Positions 9,581 through 20,200 of a stretch of DNA of 64,000 bases are shown here, piece by piece. The stretch is from Dyella halodurans (lineage in GTDB: Bacteria > Pseudomonadota > Gammaproteobacteria > Xanthomonadales > Rhodanobacteraceae). The notes beneath the pieces are model-generated. The model did not search any database. It was not told the origin of the DNA and saw only the letters and a program-made list of their open reading frames with translations. Where the stretch lies: positions 164,405-228,404 of the forward strand of contig NZ_JAPDPF010000009.1 in NCBI RefSeq assembly GCF_026283925.1. Reading direction: 5' to 3'. The position numbers and the translations under genes are program-made. Position 1 is the stretch's first letter; each line of letters opens with the position of its first letter.

Positions 9581-12049
9581 ATGAAGCGTATCGCCGCCCT
9601 GATCCTGCTTGCCTCCCTGTCCGCCAATGCTCTTGCATTCGAGCCGTTCGTCGTTTCCGACATCCGTATCGATGGCCTCAGCCGCATTTCCACCGGCACG
9701 GTGCTCAACTACCTGCCCATCAACAAGGGCGACCGCCTGACCAACGACGGTGCCCAGCGCGCAGTCCGTGCGTTGTACCAGACCAAGTTCTTCAGTGACG
9801 TCCAGGTCGACCGCGAAGGCGACATCATGGTCATCAAGGTGGTCGAGCGTCCCTCGATCGCCAAGCTGACCCTGCGCGGCAACAAGGACATCAAGGAAGA
9901 GGATCTGCGCAAGGGCCTGAAGGAAATCGGCCTGTCCGAGGGTGAGACCTTCGACCGCCTGTCGCTGGACCGCGTGCAACAGGAACTGATCCGCCAGTAC
10001 TACAACCGCGGCAAGTACAACGTGTCGGTTGATCCGCACGTGACCAACCTCGATCGCAATCGCGTGTCCATCGATATCGAGATCCGCGAAGGCAAGGTCG
10101 CCAAGATCCAGGAAATCAATATCGTCGGCAACACGGCGTTCACCGACAAGGAGATCCGCAAGGGTTTCGAATCGGATACGCCGAACTGGCTGTCCTGGTA
10201 TTCCAAGGACGACCAGTACTCGCGCGAGAAGCTTTCCGGTGACCTGGAGAAACTGCAGTCCTACTACATGGATCGCGGCTACGCCGACTTCGGCGTCGAC
10301 TCCACCCAGGTAACCATCGCTCCCGACAAGCGCTCGATGTACATCGCCGCCAGCATCAAGGAAGGCGATATCTACACGATTTCCGACGTGCACCTGCTTG
10401 GCGAACTGATCCTGCCCGAGGATTCGCTGCGCCAGCTCGTGTATGTCAAGAAGGGCGACACCTTCAACCGCAAGGCGATCGAAGCCAGCTCGAACGCGAT
10501 CAAGAACATCCTTGCCGGCATCGGCTATGCGTTCGCCAAGGTGACGCCGGTACCGAAGCTGGACAAGGACAAGCGCACGGTCGACCTGACGCTCTACATC
10601 GAGCCAGGCAAGCGCGTGTATGTTCGCCGCATCAACTTCCAGGGCAACACCCGCACGGAAGACGATGTGATGCGCCGCGAAATGCGCCAGCTGGAAGGCA
10701 GCTGGTTCTCGCAGCCGGCCATCGACCGTTCCAAGATCCGCCTGCAGCGACTGGGCTATTTCAAGACGGTCACGATCGACAAGGCGCTGGTGCCGGGCAC
10801 CGAAGACCAGGTCGACCTCACGGTGAAGGTGGAAGAACAGTCCGCCGGCAGCCTGATGTTCGGCGTGGGCTATTCGCAGTACTCGGGCATCATCCTGTCC
10901 GCGTCGGTGTCGCAGAACAACTTCCTGGGCACCGGTGACAGCTTCTCGGTGGGCGCGTCGCGCAGCGATTATTCGACCAGCATCAACGCGAACTACTTCA
11001 ACCCGTACCTCACCGACAGCGGCGTCGGCATTGGCTATAACGCCGGCTACAGCAAGTCGAACTACGGCGACACGAACTCCACGTTCGTGAACTACACCAG
11101 CAGCGTGAAGTCGTTCTCGAGCTTCCTGAGCTTCCCGATCTCGGAAACGGACAATATCCGTACCGGCCTGGGCATCAGCAGCAACAAGATCAACCTCAGC
11201 TACCAGTACCTCACCACCGACGTGAACGGCAACCCGATCACCGCGACGGAGAACTATTCGCCGCAGGTGCTGATCGACTACCAGAACGCGATTGGTCACG
11301 AGACCATCCACACCTGGGACGCGACCGTGGGCTGGACCCACGACACCCGCAATGGTTACTGGGCGCCGACCCGCGGCGGCTTGATCTCGCTGTCTACCGA
11401 TATCGCCCTGCCCGGCTCGACCGTGCAGTACTACAAGATTGCCGGTGAGGCGAACCACTATTGGCCGGTGGGCAAGGGCTTCGTGCTCTATCTGGATGGC
11501 CAGGTGGGTTATGGCCAGACCTATGGCCAGACCTTCCCGAATGATGGTGGCAGCACCTATACGGCGGGCGAGAAGGTGACCTATCCGTTCTGGGAGAACT
11601 ACTACTCGGGCGGTGTGCGCGACGTGCGCGGCTTCCAGGACAACACCCTGGGTCCCCGCCTGTGCGTAGGCACGACGGTCAATGCCCAGGGCAAGACGGT
11701 ACCGATCACGCCGAATCCCGATGGCACCTGTACCGGCAGCGTCTACAGCTACGCACAGCCGGTCGGTGGCGCGTTCAAGGTGTTGGGCACGGCCGAGCTG
11801 TACCTGCCGCTGCCGTTCCTCAAGGACATCAACACCGCCCGCGTGTCGTGGTTCGTCGACGTCGGCAACGTGTACCCGACCTACTCGAGCTTTACGGCCA
11901 GCACGCTACGCGTTTCGACCGGTGTCTCGCTGCACTGGCAGGCGCCGATCGGCCCGCTGATCATCAACTTCGCGGTGCCCCTGCGTACCCAGTCGGACGA
12001 CGGCCACTACGAAGAGCGCATCCAGTTCACCTTCGGCAGTCAGTTCTAA
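9581..12049 (+). CDS. bamA: Outer-membrane protein assembly factor BamA
   Basis: BamA folds and inserts beta-barrel proteins into the outer membrane. 822 residues: signal peptide ending ANALA (about 19 residues), five POTRA domains to about residue 420, then a 16-strand barrel. The chain ends in FTFGSQF, with the terminal aromatic expected of a beta-signal. It is separated from rseP by 216 bases with no clear gene. In Enterobacteria skp follows bamA; here a terminator and then lpxD follow directly. Confidence 0.97.
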   Translation: MKRIAALILLASLSANALAFEPFVVSDIRIDGLSRISTGTVLNYLPINKGDRLTNDGAQRAVRALYQTKFFSDVQVDREGDIMVIKVVERPSIAKLTLRGNKDIKEEDLRKGLKEIGLSEGETFDRLSLDRVQQELIRQYYNRGKYNVSVDPHVTNLDRNRVSIDIEIREGKVAKIQEINIVGNTAFTDKEIRKGFESDTPNWLSWYSKDDQYSREKLSGDLEKLQSYYMDRGYADFGVDSTQVTIAPDKRSMYIAASIKEGDIYTISDVHLLGELILPEDSLRQLVYVKKGDTFNRKAIEASSNAIKNILAGIGYAFAKVTPVPKLDKDKRTVDLTLYIEPGKRVYVRRINFQGNTRTEDDVMRREMRQLEGSWFSQPAIDRSKIRLQRLGYFKTVTIDKALVPGTEDQVDLTVKVEEQSAGSLMFGVGYSQYSGIILSASVSQNNFLGTGDSFSVGASRSDYSTSINANYFNPYLTDSGVGIGYNAGYSKSNYGDTNSTFVNYTSSVKSFSSFLSFPISETDNIRTGLGISSNKINLSYQYLTTDVNGNPITATENYSPQVLIDYQNAIGHETIHTWDATVGWTHDTRNGYWAPTRGGLISLSTDIALPGSTVQYYKIAGEANHYWPVGKGFVLYLDGQVGYGQTYGQTFPNDGGSTYTAGEKVTYPFWENYYSGGVRDVRGFQDNTLGPRLCVGTTVNAQGKTVPITPNPDGTCTGSVYSYAQPVGGAFKVLGTAELYLPLPFLKDINTARVSWFVDVGNVYPTYSSFTASTLRVSTGVSLHWQAPIGPLIINFAVPLRTQSDDGHYEERIQFTFGSQF

Positions 12050-12084
12050 CGCACTGATTTGCCCAGGAGTGAGGCATAAAGAGG

Positions 12085-12110
12085 GCGCGGCGATGCCGCG
12101 CTTTCTTTTT
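12085..12110 (+). terminator. Terminator after bamA
   Basis: A 7-bp GC stem (GCGCGGC/GCCGCGC) with a GAT loop is followed by TTTCTTTTT, 35 bases beyond the bamA stop. Confidence 0.88.
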
Positions 12111-12196
12111 CTGGACCCCAGGGGTGCCCTGATCCGGTCAGAGCATCCCGCGAAGGGCTTGACGCCCTACAATGGTCCGATTGCAGGGAGCCATGC

Positions 12197-13225
12197 ATGA
12201 GCACTTTCCACATCACCGTGGCCGAACTCGCCGAGCGGTTCGGCCTCGAATTTCGCGGCGACGGCGGGCGCGTCATTGACGGCGTCGCCACGCTGGCGAG
12301 CGCCGGCCCCAGCCAGCTGAGCTTTCTCTCCAACACCAAGTACGCGGCGCAACTGACCGGCACCGGCGCCGGTGTCGTGGTGATGCGCGAGGAAAACGTC
12401 GCCGACAGCCCCGTCGCCGCGCTGGTCGCGCGTGACCCCTACGTGGCCTACGCGAAGATTGCCGTGCTGTTCGAGCGCAAGCCGGCCGCGCCTCATGGCA
12501 TCCATCCCAGCGCCGTGGTTGCCGCCAGTGCGCGGGTGTCGCCGACCGCCAGCATTGGCCCTTGCTGCGTGATCGAAGACGACGCGGTAGTGGAAGACGG
12601 CGTGGTGTTGGGCCCCCATTGCATCGTCGGTCCGGACTGCACGGTGGGCGCGCAGTCGCGCCTGGTCGCGCGGGTCACCCTGGTCGCCAGCGTCACCCTG
12701 GGCAAACGCGTGCTGGTCCACCCGGGCGCGGTGATCGGTTCGGACGGTTTCGGCCTCGCCTTCGATCGCGACCACTGGATCAAACTGCCCCAGCTGGGCG
12801 GCGTCCGCATTGGCGACGACTGCGAGATCGGGGCCAATACCACCATCGATCGCGGGGCGCTGGACGATACGGTGCTGGAAGAGGATGTCCGCCTGGACAA
12901 CCAGATCCAGATTGCCCACAACGTCTACATCGGCGCGCATACCGCCATGGCAGGATGTGCGGCGGTGGCCGGCAGCGCCAAGATCGGGCGCTACTGCATG
13001 ATCGGCGGCAACGCCGGCGTGCTGGGTCATCTGGAACTTGGCGACCGGGTTAACATTACGGCCAAAAGCCTGGTTACACATTCCATACGCGAGCCGGGTG
13101 AATATGCCTCGGGCATTCCGCTACAGGAGAGTCGCCTGTGGCGGCGCAATGCAGCCCGTTTCAAGCACCTGGACGAATACGTGCGCCGTATTTCGGCGCT
13201 AGAGAAGGACAAAAACAATGAGTGA
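12197..13225 (+). CDS. lpxD: UDP-3-O-acylglucosamine N-acyltransferase
   Basis: Third step of lipid A synthesis: adds a 3-hydroxyacyl chain to the 2-amino group of UDP-3-O-acylglucosamine. 342 residues. The N-terminal uridine-binding domain spans about residues 1-100, followed by the left-handed beta-helix of hexapeptide repeats to about 310. GSDGFG and QIAHNV (catalytic His) are intact. The last codons overlap the fabZ start by 8 bases, indicating translational coupling. A strong terminator upstream means the lpx group needs its own promoter. Confidence 0.97.
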   Translation: MSTFHITVAELAERFGLEFRGDGGRVIDGVATLASAGPSQLSFLSNTKYAAQLTGTGAGVVVMREENVADSPVAALVARDPYVAYAKIAVLFERKPAAPHGIHPSAVVAASARVSPTASIGPCCVIEDDAVVEDGVVLGPHCIVGPDCTVGAQSRLVARVTLVASVTLGKRVLVHPGAVIGSDGFGLAFDRDHWIKLPQLGGVRIGDDCEIGANTTIDRGALDDTVLEEDVRLDNQIQIAHNVYIGAHTAMAGCAAVAGSAKIGRYCMIGGNAGVLGHLELGDRVNITAKSLVTHSIREPGEYASGIPLQESRLWRRNAARFKHLDEYVRRISALEKDKNNE

Positions 13226-13691
13226 CCTCACCGTCCCCTTCCACCTCCCAGTGAACGTGGAGCAGATCCAGCAGTTGCTGCCCCATCGCTATCCGTTCCT
13301 GCTGGTGGATCGGGTTATCGAGATGGTGCCCGACGAAAGCATCGTTGCGATCAAGAACGTGACGATCAACGAACCGTTTTTCGACGGGCATTTCCCTGGC
13401 CACCCGGTCATGCCGGGCGTGCTGGTGATCGAGTCCATGGCACAGACTGCCGGCCTGCTCACCCAGATCTCGCGCCGCCTCAAGGGCAATACGGGTAGCC
13501 CGCTGTTCTACCTGGTCAAGGTGGACAACGCGCGCTTCAACGCCCCGGTCGTGCCAGGCGATCAGCTTCGCCTCGAAGTGACGCTCAAGCGCCTGCTGCG
13601 CAGCATGGGCCTGTTCGAGGCACGCACGATTGTCGATGGCAAGGTCGTGGCCAGCTGCGAACTGATGTGTGCCGCGAGGTCAGAGAAATGA
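13218..13691 (+). CDS. fabZ: 3-hydroxyacyl-ACP dehydratase FabZ
   Basis: Dehydrates beta-hydroxyacyl-ACP in fatty-acid elongation and so competes with LpxA for 3-hydroxyacyl-ACP. 157 residues with the hot-dog fold active-site motif [12 protein letters not shown] and the catalytic Glu in IESMAQ. Overlaps lpxD by 8 bases and lpxA by 4 (ATGA), linking the dehydratase to lipid A synthesis in one tightly coupled operon. Confidence 0.97.
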   Translation: MSDLTVPFHLPVNVEQIQQLLPHRYPFLLVDRVIEMVPDESIVAIKNVTINEPFFDGHFPGHPVMPGVLVIESMAQTAGLLTQISRRLKGNTGSPLFYLVKVDNARFNAPVVPGDQLRLEVTLKRLLRSMGLFEARTIVDGKVVASCELMCAARSEK

Positions 13692-14461
13692 TCCATCCCA
13701 CCGCGCAGATCGATCCTTCCGCCGTCATCGGCGACAACGTCAGTATTGGTGCTTACAGCGTCATTGGTGCCGATGTGCAGATCGGTGACGGCACGGTGGT
13801 TGGACCGCACGCGGTGATCGAAGGCCCCACACGCATCGGTCGCGACAATCGCATCAGCCAGTTCGCCTCGCTGGGCGGCGCGCCGCAGGACAAGAAGTTT
13901 GCCGGCGAGCACACCGAGCTGATCATCGGCGACCGCAACCTGATCCGCGAATTCGTCACCATCAACCGCGGCACCGGTGACGGCGGTGGCGCCACGCGCC
14001 TGGGCAACGACAACTGGGTACTGGCCTACGTGCATATCGCGCATGACTGCCAGATCGGCAACAACACCGTGTTCTCCAACTACTCGGCGCTGGCCGGGCA
14101 CGTGGAAATCGGTGACTGGGTCGTCATGGCCGGCTTCTCGGGCGCACATCAGTTCTGCAAGATCGGCGCACACGCGTTCATCGGCATGGGTTGCCTGGTC
14201 GGCTCCGACGTGCCGCCGTTCGTGACCATGGCCAATGATCAGCGCGGCCGTCCCCGTGGCATCAACAGCGAAGGCCTCAAGCGTCGCGGTTTCGACGCCC
14301 CGCGCATCTCCGCGATCAAGCGCGCGTACCGCACGCTCTACATGGCCGGCCTGAGCCTGGCCGATGCCCGCGAGCAGCTGACGGAACAGGCCAATGGCAG
14401 CGAGGATGTGCGTGCCATGCTGGAATTCCTCGACCGCAGCGAGCGGGCCTTGGCGCGTTGA
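13688..14461 (+). CDS. lpxA: UDP-N-acetylglucosamine acyltransferase
   Basis: First step of lipid A synthesis: transfers a 3-hydroxyacyl chain from ACP to the 3-OH of UDP-GlcNAc. 257 residues from ATG 13688, chosen over an in-frame ATG at 13667 because [13 protein letters not shown] is the family N-terminus. The hexapeptide beta-helix is clear and AHDCQIGNN holds the catalytic His. The stop codon lies inside a 12-bp inverted repeat. Confidence 0.97.
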   Translation: MIHPTAQIDPSAVIGDNVSIGAYSVIGADVQIGDGTVVGPHAVIEGPTRIGRDNRISQFASLGGAPQDKKFAGEHTELIIGDRNLIREFVTINRGTGDGGGATRLGNDNWVLAYVHIAHDCQIGNNTVFSNYSALAGHVEIGDWVVMAGFSGAHQFCKIGAHAFIGMGCLVGSDVPPFVTMANDQRGRPRGINSEGLKRRGFDAPRISAIKRAYRTLYMAGLSLADAREQLTEQANGSEDVRAMLEFLDRSERALAR

Positions 14462-14483
14462 TATGAGCTCCGCTCATATCAAC
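14457..14483 (+). other. Stem-loop straddling the lpxA stop codon
   Basis: A perfect 12-bp inverted repeat (GTTGATATGAGC/GCTCATATCAAC) with a 3-base spacer covers the lpxA stop codon. It is not followed by a T-run and so is not a standard terminator. Confidence 0.65.
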
Positions 14484-14526
14484 CGATCAAGCACGCGCAC
14501 CGCCCGTGGCGGCTGACGTCACCGTC

Positions 14527-15741
14527 ATGACGGCCGTCGAAGCCACCACGGCATCCCCCCTGATCGCCCTGATCGCCGGAGAAGATTCCGGCGATCAACT
14601 CGGCGCCGACCTGATCGCCGCGCTGCGCCAGCGTTACCCCGATGCGCGCTTCGTCGGCATTGGCGGCGCACGCATGCAAGCCGTGGGCTTCGAGTCCTGG
14701 TACGACATCAAGGAACTTTCCCTGTTCGGCTTCGCCGAAGTCGTGTCGCACCTGCCGCGCCTGTTGCGCTTGCGCAAGGAGCTGCTGGCGCGACTGGTCG
14801 CTGCCAAGCCATCCGTGGTGGTCGGCATCGACGCACCGGATTTCAATCTCGGTGTGGAAAAGCGGCTGCGACAAGCCGGCTTGCGCACCGTGCATTATGT
14901 GAGCCCGTCGGTATGGGCCTGGCGCGAGAAACGAGCCGAGAAGATCGGCCTCAGCGCGGATCGCGTGCTGTGCCTGTTCCCGATGGAACCCGCGATCTAC
15001 GCGCGGCACGGCATCGACGCCCGCTTCGTTGGCCATCCACTCGCCGATCGCTTTGCACTCGTCTCCGACCGTGTGGGCGCGCGTGCCTTCCTGCAATTGT
15101 CGCAGCATGCGCCGGTGCTCGCCGTGTTGCCGGGTAGCCGGGGCTCGGAAGTGACGCGCCTAGGCCGTACCTTTCTCGATGCGGCACGCCAGGTGGCGAC
15201 CCACCTGCCCGGTCTTCGCATCGTGGTCCCGGCCGCGAACGAGCGCGTCAAGGCCAGCCTCAAGGCCTTGTTGGGTGACGTCGCCGGCGACGATGCCCCG
15301 ACCCTGCTCGACGGCCACGCACATGAAGCGATGCTGGCGGCCGATGTGGTCCTGCTGGCGTCAGGTACGGCGGCGCTGGAAGCCATGCTGGCCAAGCGTC
15401 CCATGGTCGTGGGCTATCGCGTCTCGCCGGTGAGCTATCGCATCGCGCGCGCTCTCAACATGCTCAAGACCGATGTCTATGCCCTGCCTAATATTCTCGC
15501 CCGTGCGAATGGGATGGGCGACGACACCGTGCTCGTCCCCGAGCTGATGCAGGACGATTTCACCGCCGACAAGCTTGCCGCCGCGACGCTGGCACTGTTC
15601 CACGACAGCGAACGCCGCGGCGCTATCGTTGCAGCGTTCGAGCAGTTGCATCTGGCCTTGCGTGGCGATCTCGAAGGCCATGCCGGCGATCTCGCGGCCG
15701 CCGCGGTCGCCGAGCTGATCGAGGCGCCGCATGGCCGCTAG
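14527..15741 (+). CDS. lpxB: Lipid A disaccharide synthase
   Basis: Condenses UDP-2,3-diacylglucosamine with lipid X at the inner membrane to form the lipid A disaccharide; GT-B family GT19. About 404 residues from ATG 14527; a GTG at 14506 in frame is an alternative start. [14 protein letters not shown] near the N-terminus and SVWAWRE are family motifs. It is 65 bases from lpxA, the widest gap in this operon, and overlaps rnhB by 11 bases. Confidence 0.96.
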   Translation: MTAVEATTASPLIALIAGEDSGDQLGADLIAALRQRYPDARFVGIGGARMQAVGFESWYDIKELSLFGFAEVVSHLPRLLRLRKELLARLVAAKPSVVVGIDAPDFNLGVEKRLRQAGLRTVHYVSPSVWAWREKRAEKIGLSADRVLCLFPMEPAIYARHGIDARFVGHPLADRFALVSDRVGARAFLQLSQHAPVLAVLPGSRGSEVTRLGRTFLDAARQVATHLPGLRIVVPAANERVKASLKALLGDVAGDDAPTLLDGHAHEAMLAADVVLLASGTAALEAMLAKRPMVVGYRVSPVSYRIARALNMLKTDVYALPNILARANGMGDDTVLVPELMQDDFTADKLAAATLALFHDSERRGAIVAAFEQLHLALRGDLEGHAGDLAAAAVAELIEAPHGR

Positions 15742-16345
15742 AAAGGTCGCCGCCAGCACCGCAGGCTTGCTGATTGCCGGCGTCGACGAAGCCGGTCGCG
15801 GCCCGTTGGCGGGTCCCGTGGCCGTTGCTGCCGTGATTCTCGATCCAGCCCACCCCATCGAAGGGCTCAATGACTCCAAGAAGCTGAGCGAAGCGAAACG
15901 CGAGGCGCTCTATCCCCAGATCATCAGCAGGGCCCTGGCGCACTGCGTGGTCATGGTGATGCCGGAGGAGATTGATCGGCTCAACATCTTCCAGGCCACC
16001 ATGACTGGCATGTGCCGCGCACTGGCAGGGCTCACCCCCGCGGCGCACGAAGCCTGGATCGACGGCAATGCACTGCCGCGCGACCTGCCTTGCGCGGGTC
16101 GCGCGATCGTCGGTGGCGATGCACTGGAACCCGCGATCAGTGCCGCCTCCATTCTTGCCAAGGTCAGCCGCGACCGCTGGATGGTCGAGCTCGATCGCGA
16201 GCATCCCGGCTACGGCTTCGCGCTGCACAAGGGTTATCCGACGCCAGCGCATCTTGAATCGCTGAAACGACTCGGTCCCTGCCCGCATCACCGCCGCAGC
16301 TTCGCACCGGTGAAGCTGCTGGTGGATCAAGGCGTATTGTTCTAG
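15731..16345 (+). CDS. rnhB: Ribonuclease HII
   Basis: Removes RNA from RNA-DNA hybrids, including single misincorporated ribonucleotides. 204 residues. The active-site [11 protein letters not shown] begins at D19, and the later catalytic Asp residues lie in WIDGN and KVSRDRWM. It overlaps the end of lpxB and ends this tightly packed operon; a gap of about 400 bases follows. Confidence 0.96.
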   Translation: MAARKVAASTAGLLIAGVDEAGRGPLAGPVAVAAVILDPAHPIEGLNDSKKLSEAKREALYPQIISRALAHCVVMVMPEEIDRLNIFQATMTGMCRALAGLTPAAHEAWIDGNALPRDLPCAGRAIVGGDALEPAISAASILAKVSRDRWMVELDREHPGYGFALHKGYPTPAHLESLKRLGPCPHHRRSFAPVKLLVDQGVLF

Positions 16346-16757
16346 TCGCGACAAACGGTCATCGCAAGCATCAACGAGGCCAAAATCAGCGCCTCCCAGC
16401 ATGGCCAATGACCCACGCCGACGCGCGCATAGCGGCGTTAGAATGTGCTCGAGTAGCGGGAACCCGTGGCTCTCGACCAGGCTTCGCCAAAGCCGGGAAC
16501 TAACCCAGGAGGTCGTTCTCTATTGGCAGCAAGCAGGTCTCTGGAGCAACCTTTTCCGCCATTGCTGCATCCCAACGGATACAGGAAGCGAAGTCACCGG
16601 GCCGATATCGCAAGCCCGCGCCAACACCACCGAAACGCCCGAATCTGCGGCGCGGTGCACTTCCGACAAGGCATGGACGCGCAATCGACCCGCGTGCCTT
16701 GTGCTTGTCACGCGGCCTTGAGACACCCACTACGCGCTAGACCGCAGGAGTCGTGTC
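16346..16757. other. 412-base gap, no convincing gene
   Basis: An open frame at 16401-16721 has no recognisable protein character and a poor start context. I see no tRNA, terminator or clear promoter. The last 12 bases hold the ribosome binding site of the small gene that follows. Confidence 0.5.
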
Positions 16758-16967
16758 ATGACGCTGCCCAACCGCCCGCAAGACGCCGCAGCGCGCGGCG
16801 CACCCGAGACCTCCACCGCCACCCAGCTCCTCACCCCGGAGGAGCTCACTGCCATCGTCGACGCCGAGTACCAGCACGTCGACTATGACCTGCACCCGTT
16901 GGCCGTGCCGGGTCTCGACCACTACATCGACAATTCCATGGGAGACGAGCTGTTTCATATCTCCTGA
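16758..16967 (+). CDS. Small unrecognised protein, possibly frameshifted near its end
   Basis: I do not recognise this 69-residue acidic protein. An unusually good Shine-Dalgarno (AGGAG, 16746-16750, 7 bases before ATG) supports translation. The C-terminal half contains DAEYQHVDYDLHPLAVPG. It ends ...DELFHIS at a TGA (16965-16967). From 16961 another frame stays open to a TAG at 17057 with strongly GC-biased third positions, reading LLNDESTPADDGILACDASS and on. A one-base slip near 16958-16964 would give about 101 residues. Either the gene is broken or recoded, or this is chance. No signal peptide or membrane segment is seen. Confidence 0.5.
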   Translation: MTLPNRPQDAAARGAPETSTATQLLTPEELTAIVDAEYQHVDYDLHPLAVPGLDHYIDNSMGDELFHIS

Positions 16968-17266
16968 ACGATGAAAGCACCCCTGCCGACGACGGCATCC
17001 TGGCCTGCGATGCGTCGTCGCCGGGGCTGCGCAAGCTGCAGCTGCGCGCACGCGGGTAGCCGTAACCGATGTAGATCAGCACGCCTACCGAGCACACCAC
17101 CGGCCCCGCCGGCACCGGCCGCTGCCCCCACGCCCGCTGCATCCCCTACAGCCGCCACACCGCCGCAAGCCTGATGGCTGGCCGAACGCCGGCGCATGGC
17201 CTGATGTCAATTCTTGCCCACCCCGGCCGGCAACGTTAGGCTGGGCATCCATTCTGCGCGCGCGCC
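16968..17266. other. Gap before dnaE with a possible continuation of the small gene
   Basis: Bases 16961-17059 look like coding sequence in a frame shifted from the preceding gene. Bases 17060-17266 show proline/alanine-coding composition in several frames but no gene I can support, and no clear dnaE promoter. Confidence 0.4.
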
Positions 17267-20200
17267 ATGTCCGTCCGCTTCGCTCACCTTCATTTGCACA
17301 GCGAATACTCGCTGGTCGATTCGACCATCCGCATCAAGGCGCTGGTCGAGGCCTGCGTGCGCGAAGGCGTGCCTGCGGTAGCACTCACCGACGACAGCAA
17401 CATGTTCGCGCTGGTGAAGTTCTACAAGGCGTGCAGCGCGGCCGGCATCAAGCCGATCGGTGGCTGCGACCTGTGGGTCAGCGCACCGGATGATCCACGC
17501 CCCTGGCGTCTCACCCTGTTGTGCCAGAACCGCGAGGGCTATCTCAACCTGTCGCGCCTGGTCTCGCGCGCCTGGCGCGAAGGCCAGCACAGCGGCCGCG
17601 CGCTGATCGACGCGGCCTGGCTGACGCCGGAGGCCACGCATGGCCTGATTGCCCTGTTGGGACGCGAGAGCGAGGCCGGCCGCATCGCCGTGCATCAGGG
17701 CACCTCGGCGGCCGCGGGGCGACTACGTCCGTTTGCCGCGCAAATGGCCGATCGCCTTTATCTGGAACTGACCCGCTGCGGCCGCGAGGGCGAGGAAAAC
17801 TGGAACATCGCCGCGCTGGCGCTGGCCGCCGAGCTGGATCTTCCGGTGGTCGCCAGCAACGACGTGCGCTTTCTCAAGCAGGATGATTTCGAAGCCCACG
17901 AAGCGCGCGTGTGCATCAACCAGGGCCGCGTGCTGGCCGATCCCAAGCGCCCGCGCGACTACAGCGACCAGCAGTACGTCAAGACGCCCGGCGAGATGGA
18001 AGCGCTGTTCGCGGATGTCCCGGAAGCGCTGGAAAACACCATCGAGCTGGCCCGACGCTGCACGCTGGAGCTGAGCTTCGGCACCTACTACCTGCCCGAC
18101 TTCCCGGTGCCGGAAGGCCACGACCTGGCCAGCTATATCCGGGAGATTTCGCGTGAGGGCCTGAAGGAGCGTCTCACCGCCGCGCCCCTGGCCGCAGGTC
18201 GCACGCTGGCCGACTACGAGGCCCGCCTGGAACGCGAGCTGGACGTCATCATCAAGATGGGCTTCCCCGGCTACTTCCTGATCGTGGCGGACTTCATCAA
18301 CTGGGGTAAGCAGAACGGCATCCCGGTCGGCCCGGGCCGTGGTTCGGGTGCCGGCTCGCTGGTCGCCTGGGTGCTGAAGATCACCGACCTCGACCCGCTG
18401 CAGTTCGAGCTGCTGTTCGAGCGCTTCCTGAATCCCGAACGCGTTTCGATGCCCGACTTCGACATCGACTTCTGCATGGATCGCCGCGACGAGGTGATCG
18501 ACTACGTCGCGCGCAAATACGGCCGCGACCACGTCAGCCAGATCATCACCTACGGCTCGATGGCGGCGAAGGCCGTGCTGCGCGACTCCGGCCGCGTGCT
18601 CGGCATGGGTTACAACCAGGTCGACCGCATCGCCAAGCTGATCCCGCCACGGCCGCTTGACCTCACCTTGTCGTGCGCGCTGGGCCGCTCGGAAAAGGCG
18701 AAGAAAGAACCCGATCGCGTGGTCAAGGAATTCTGCGAGCTGTATGAGCAGGACGAGGAAGCGAAGACGCTGATCGACCTCGCGCTCAAGCTCGAGAGCC
18801 TGACCCGCAACGCCGGCAAGCACGCTGGCGGCGTGGTGATCGCGCCGACCCCGCTCACCGACTTCGCCCCGCTGTACTGCGAAGCGGGCGGCGGCGGCGT
18901 GGTGACCCAGTACGACAAGGACGACGTGGAAGCCGTCGGCCTGGTGAAGTTCGACTTCCTCGGCCTGCGCACGCTGACCATCATCGATTGGGCGGTGAAG
19001 GCGATCAACGCGCGGCGCGAGAAGACCGGCGAAGCACTGCTGGATATCTCCGCGCTGCCGCTGGACGACCCGGCGCCGTACGAGCTGCTGAAGAAAGCGC
19101 AGACGGTGGCGGTGTTCCAGCTCGAATCCTCCGGCATGCAGCGCATGCTCAAGGACGCCAAGCCCGACCGCTTCGAGGACATCATCGCCCTGGTGGCCTT
19201 GTATCGCCCGGGCCCGATGGACCTGATCCCCAGCTTCGTGGCGCGCAAGCACGGCCGCGAGGCGGTGGAATACCCCGACCCGCGCGTCGAGCCGATCCTG
19301 AAAGAGACCTACGGCATCATGGTCTATCAGGAGCAGGTGATGCAGATGGCGCAGATCGTGGGCGGTTATTCGCTCGGCGGCGCCGACCTGCTGCGCCGCG
19401 CGATGGGCAAGAAGAAGCTCGAGGAAATGGCCAAGGAGCGCGCCAAGTTCCGCGAGGGCGCCGCCAAGGACGGGCTCACCGGCGACAAGGCCGATTCCAT
19501 CTTCGACTTGATGGAAAAATTCGCCGGCTACGGCTTCAACAAATCGCACGCCGCCGCCTATGCGCTGGTGTCGTACCAGACGGCGTGGCTGAAGGCGCAT
19601 TACCCGGCCGAGTTCATGGCCGCGACGATTTCGTCGGACATGGACAACACCGACAAGGCGGTGACCTTCATCGACGAGTCCGAGGCGATCGGCCTGACGG
19701 TACTGCCGCCGGACGTGAACGCGTCGGAATTCATGTTCGTGGCGGTCGAGCCCAAGGTGATGCGCTATGGCCTGGGCGCAATCAAGGGCGTGGGCCAAGG
19801 GGCCTGCGAAGCGATTGCGGAAGAGCGCAAGCGTGGCGGCGCCTACAAGGACCTCGCCGACTTCTGCCGCCGCGTCGACTCAACCAAGCTCAACCGCCGC
19901 GTGCTGGAAGCCCTGATCCTGTCCGGCGCGCTCGATGCGCTGGCGCCCACCCGCGCCAGCTTGATGCTGCAGCTGCCGAACGCCATGAAGGTGGCGGAGC
20001 AGCATCTGCGCGACAAGCAGTCCGGCCAGAACGATATGTTCGGCGCGATGATGGGAAGTGTCGCGCCCGTCGTGCAGGTGGACCTGCCCACGGCACCCGA
20101 ATGGCCGCTCGAACAAAAGCTGCAAGGCGAGCGCGACACGCTCGGCCATTACCTGTCCGGCCACCCCACCGACCCGTGGAAGGACGAACTGGCCCAGCTG

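Noticed and set aside
9512..11458. Long open frame (about 648 codons) on the minus strand
   Set aside because: It lies fully antisense to bamA; high-GC codon bias keeps the opposite frame open. It has no start context or recognisable domain.
12159..12173. TTGACG with TACAAT upstream of lpxD as a promoter
   Set aside because: The two boxes are only 3 bases apart, so they cannot act together; a promoter is needed here but I cannot place its -35.
16401..16721. Open frame of 106 codons after rnhB
   Set aside because: No ribosome binding site, unbiased third positions and no recognisable motif.
17723..19798. Long antisense open frame (about 690 codons) in dnaE
   Set aside because: Shadow of dnaE codon bias, rich in His/Arg/Val with no protein family character.
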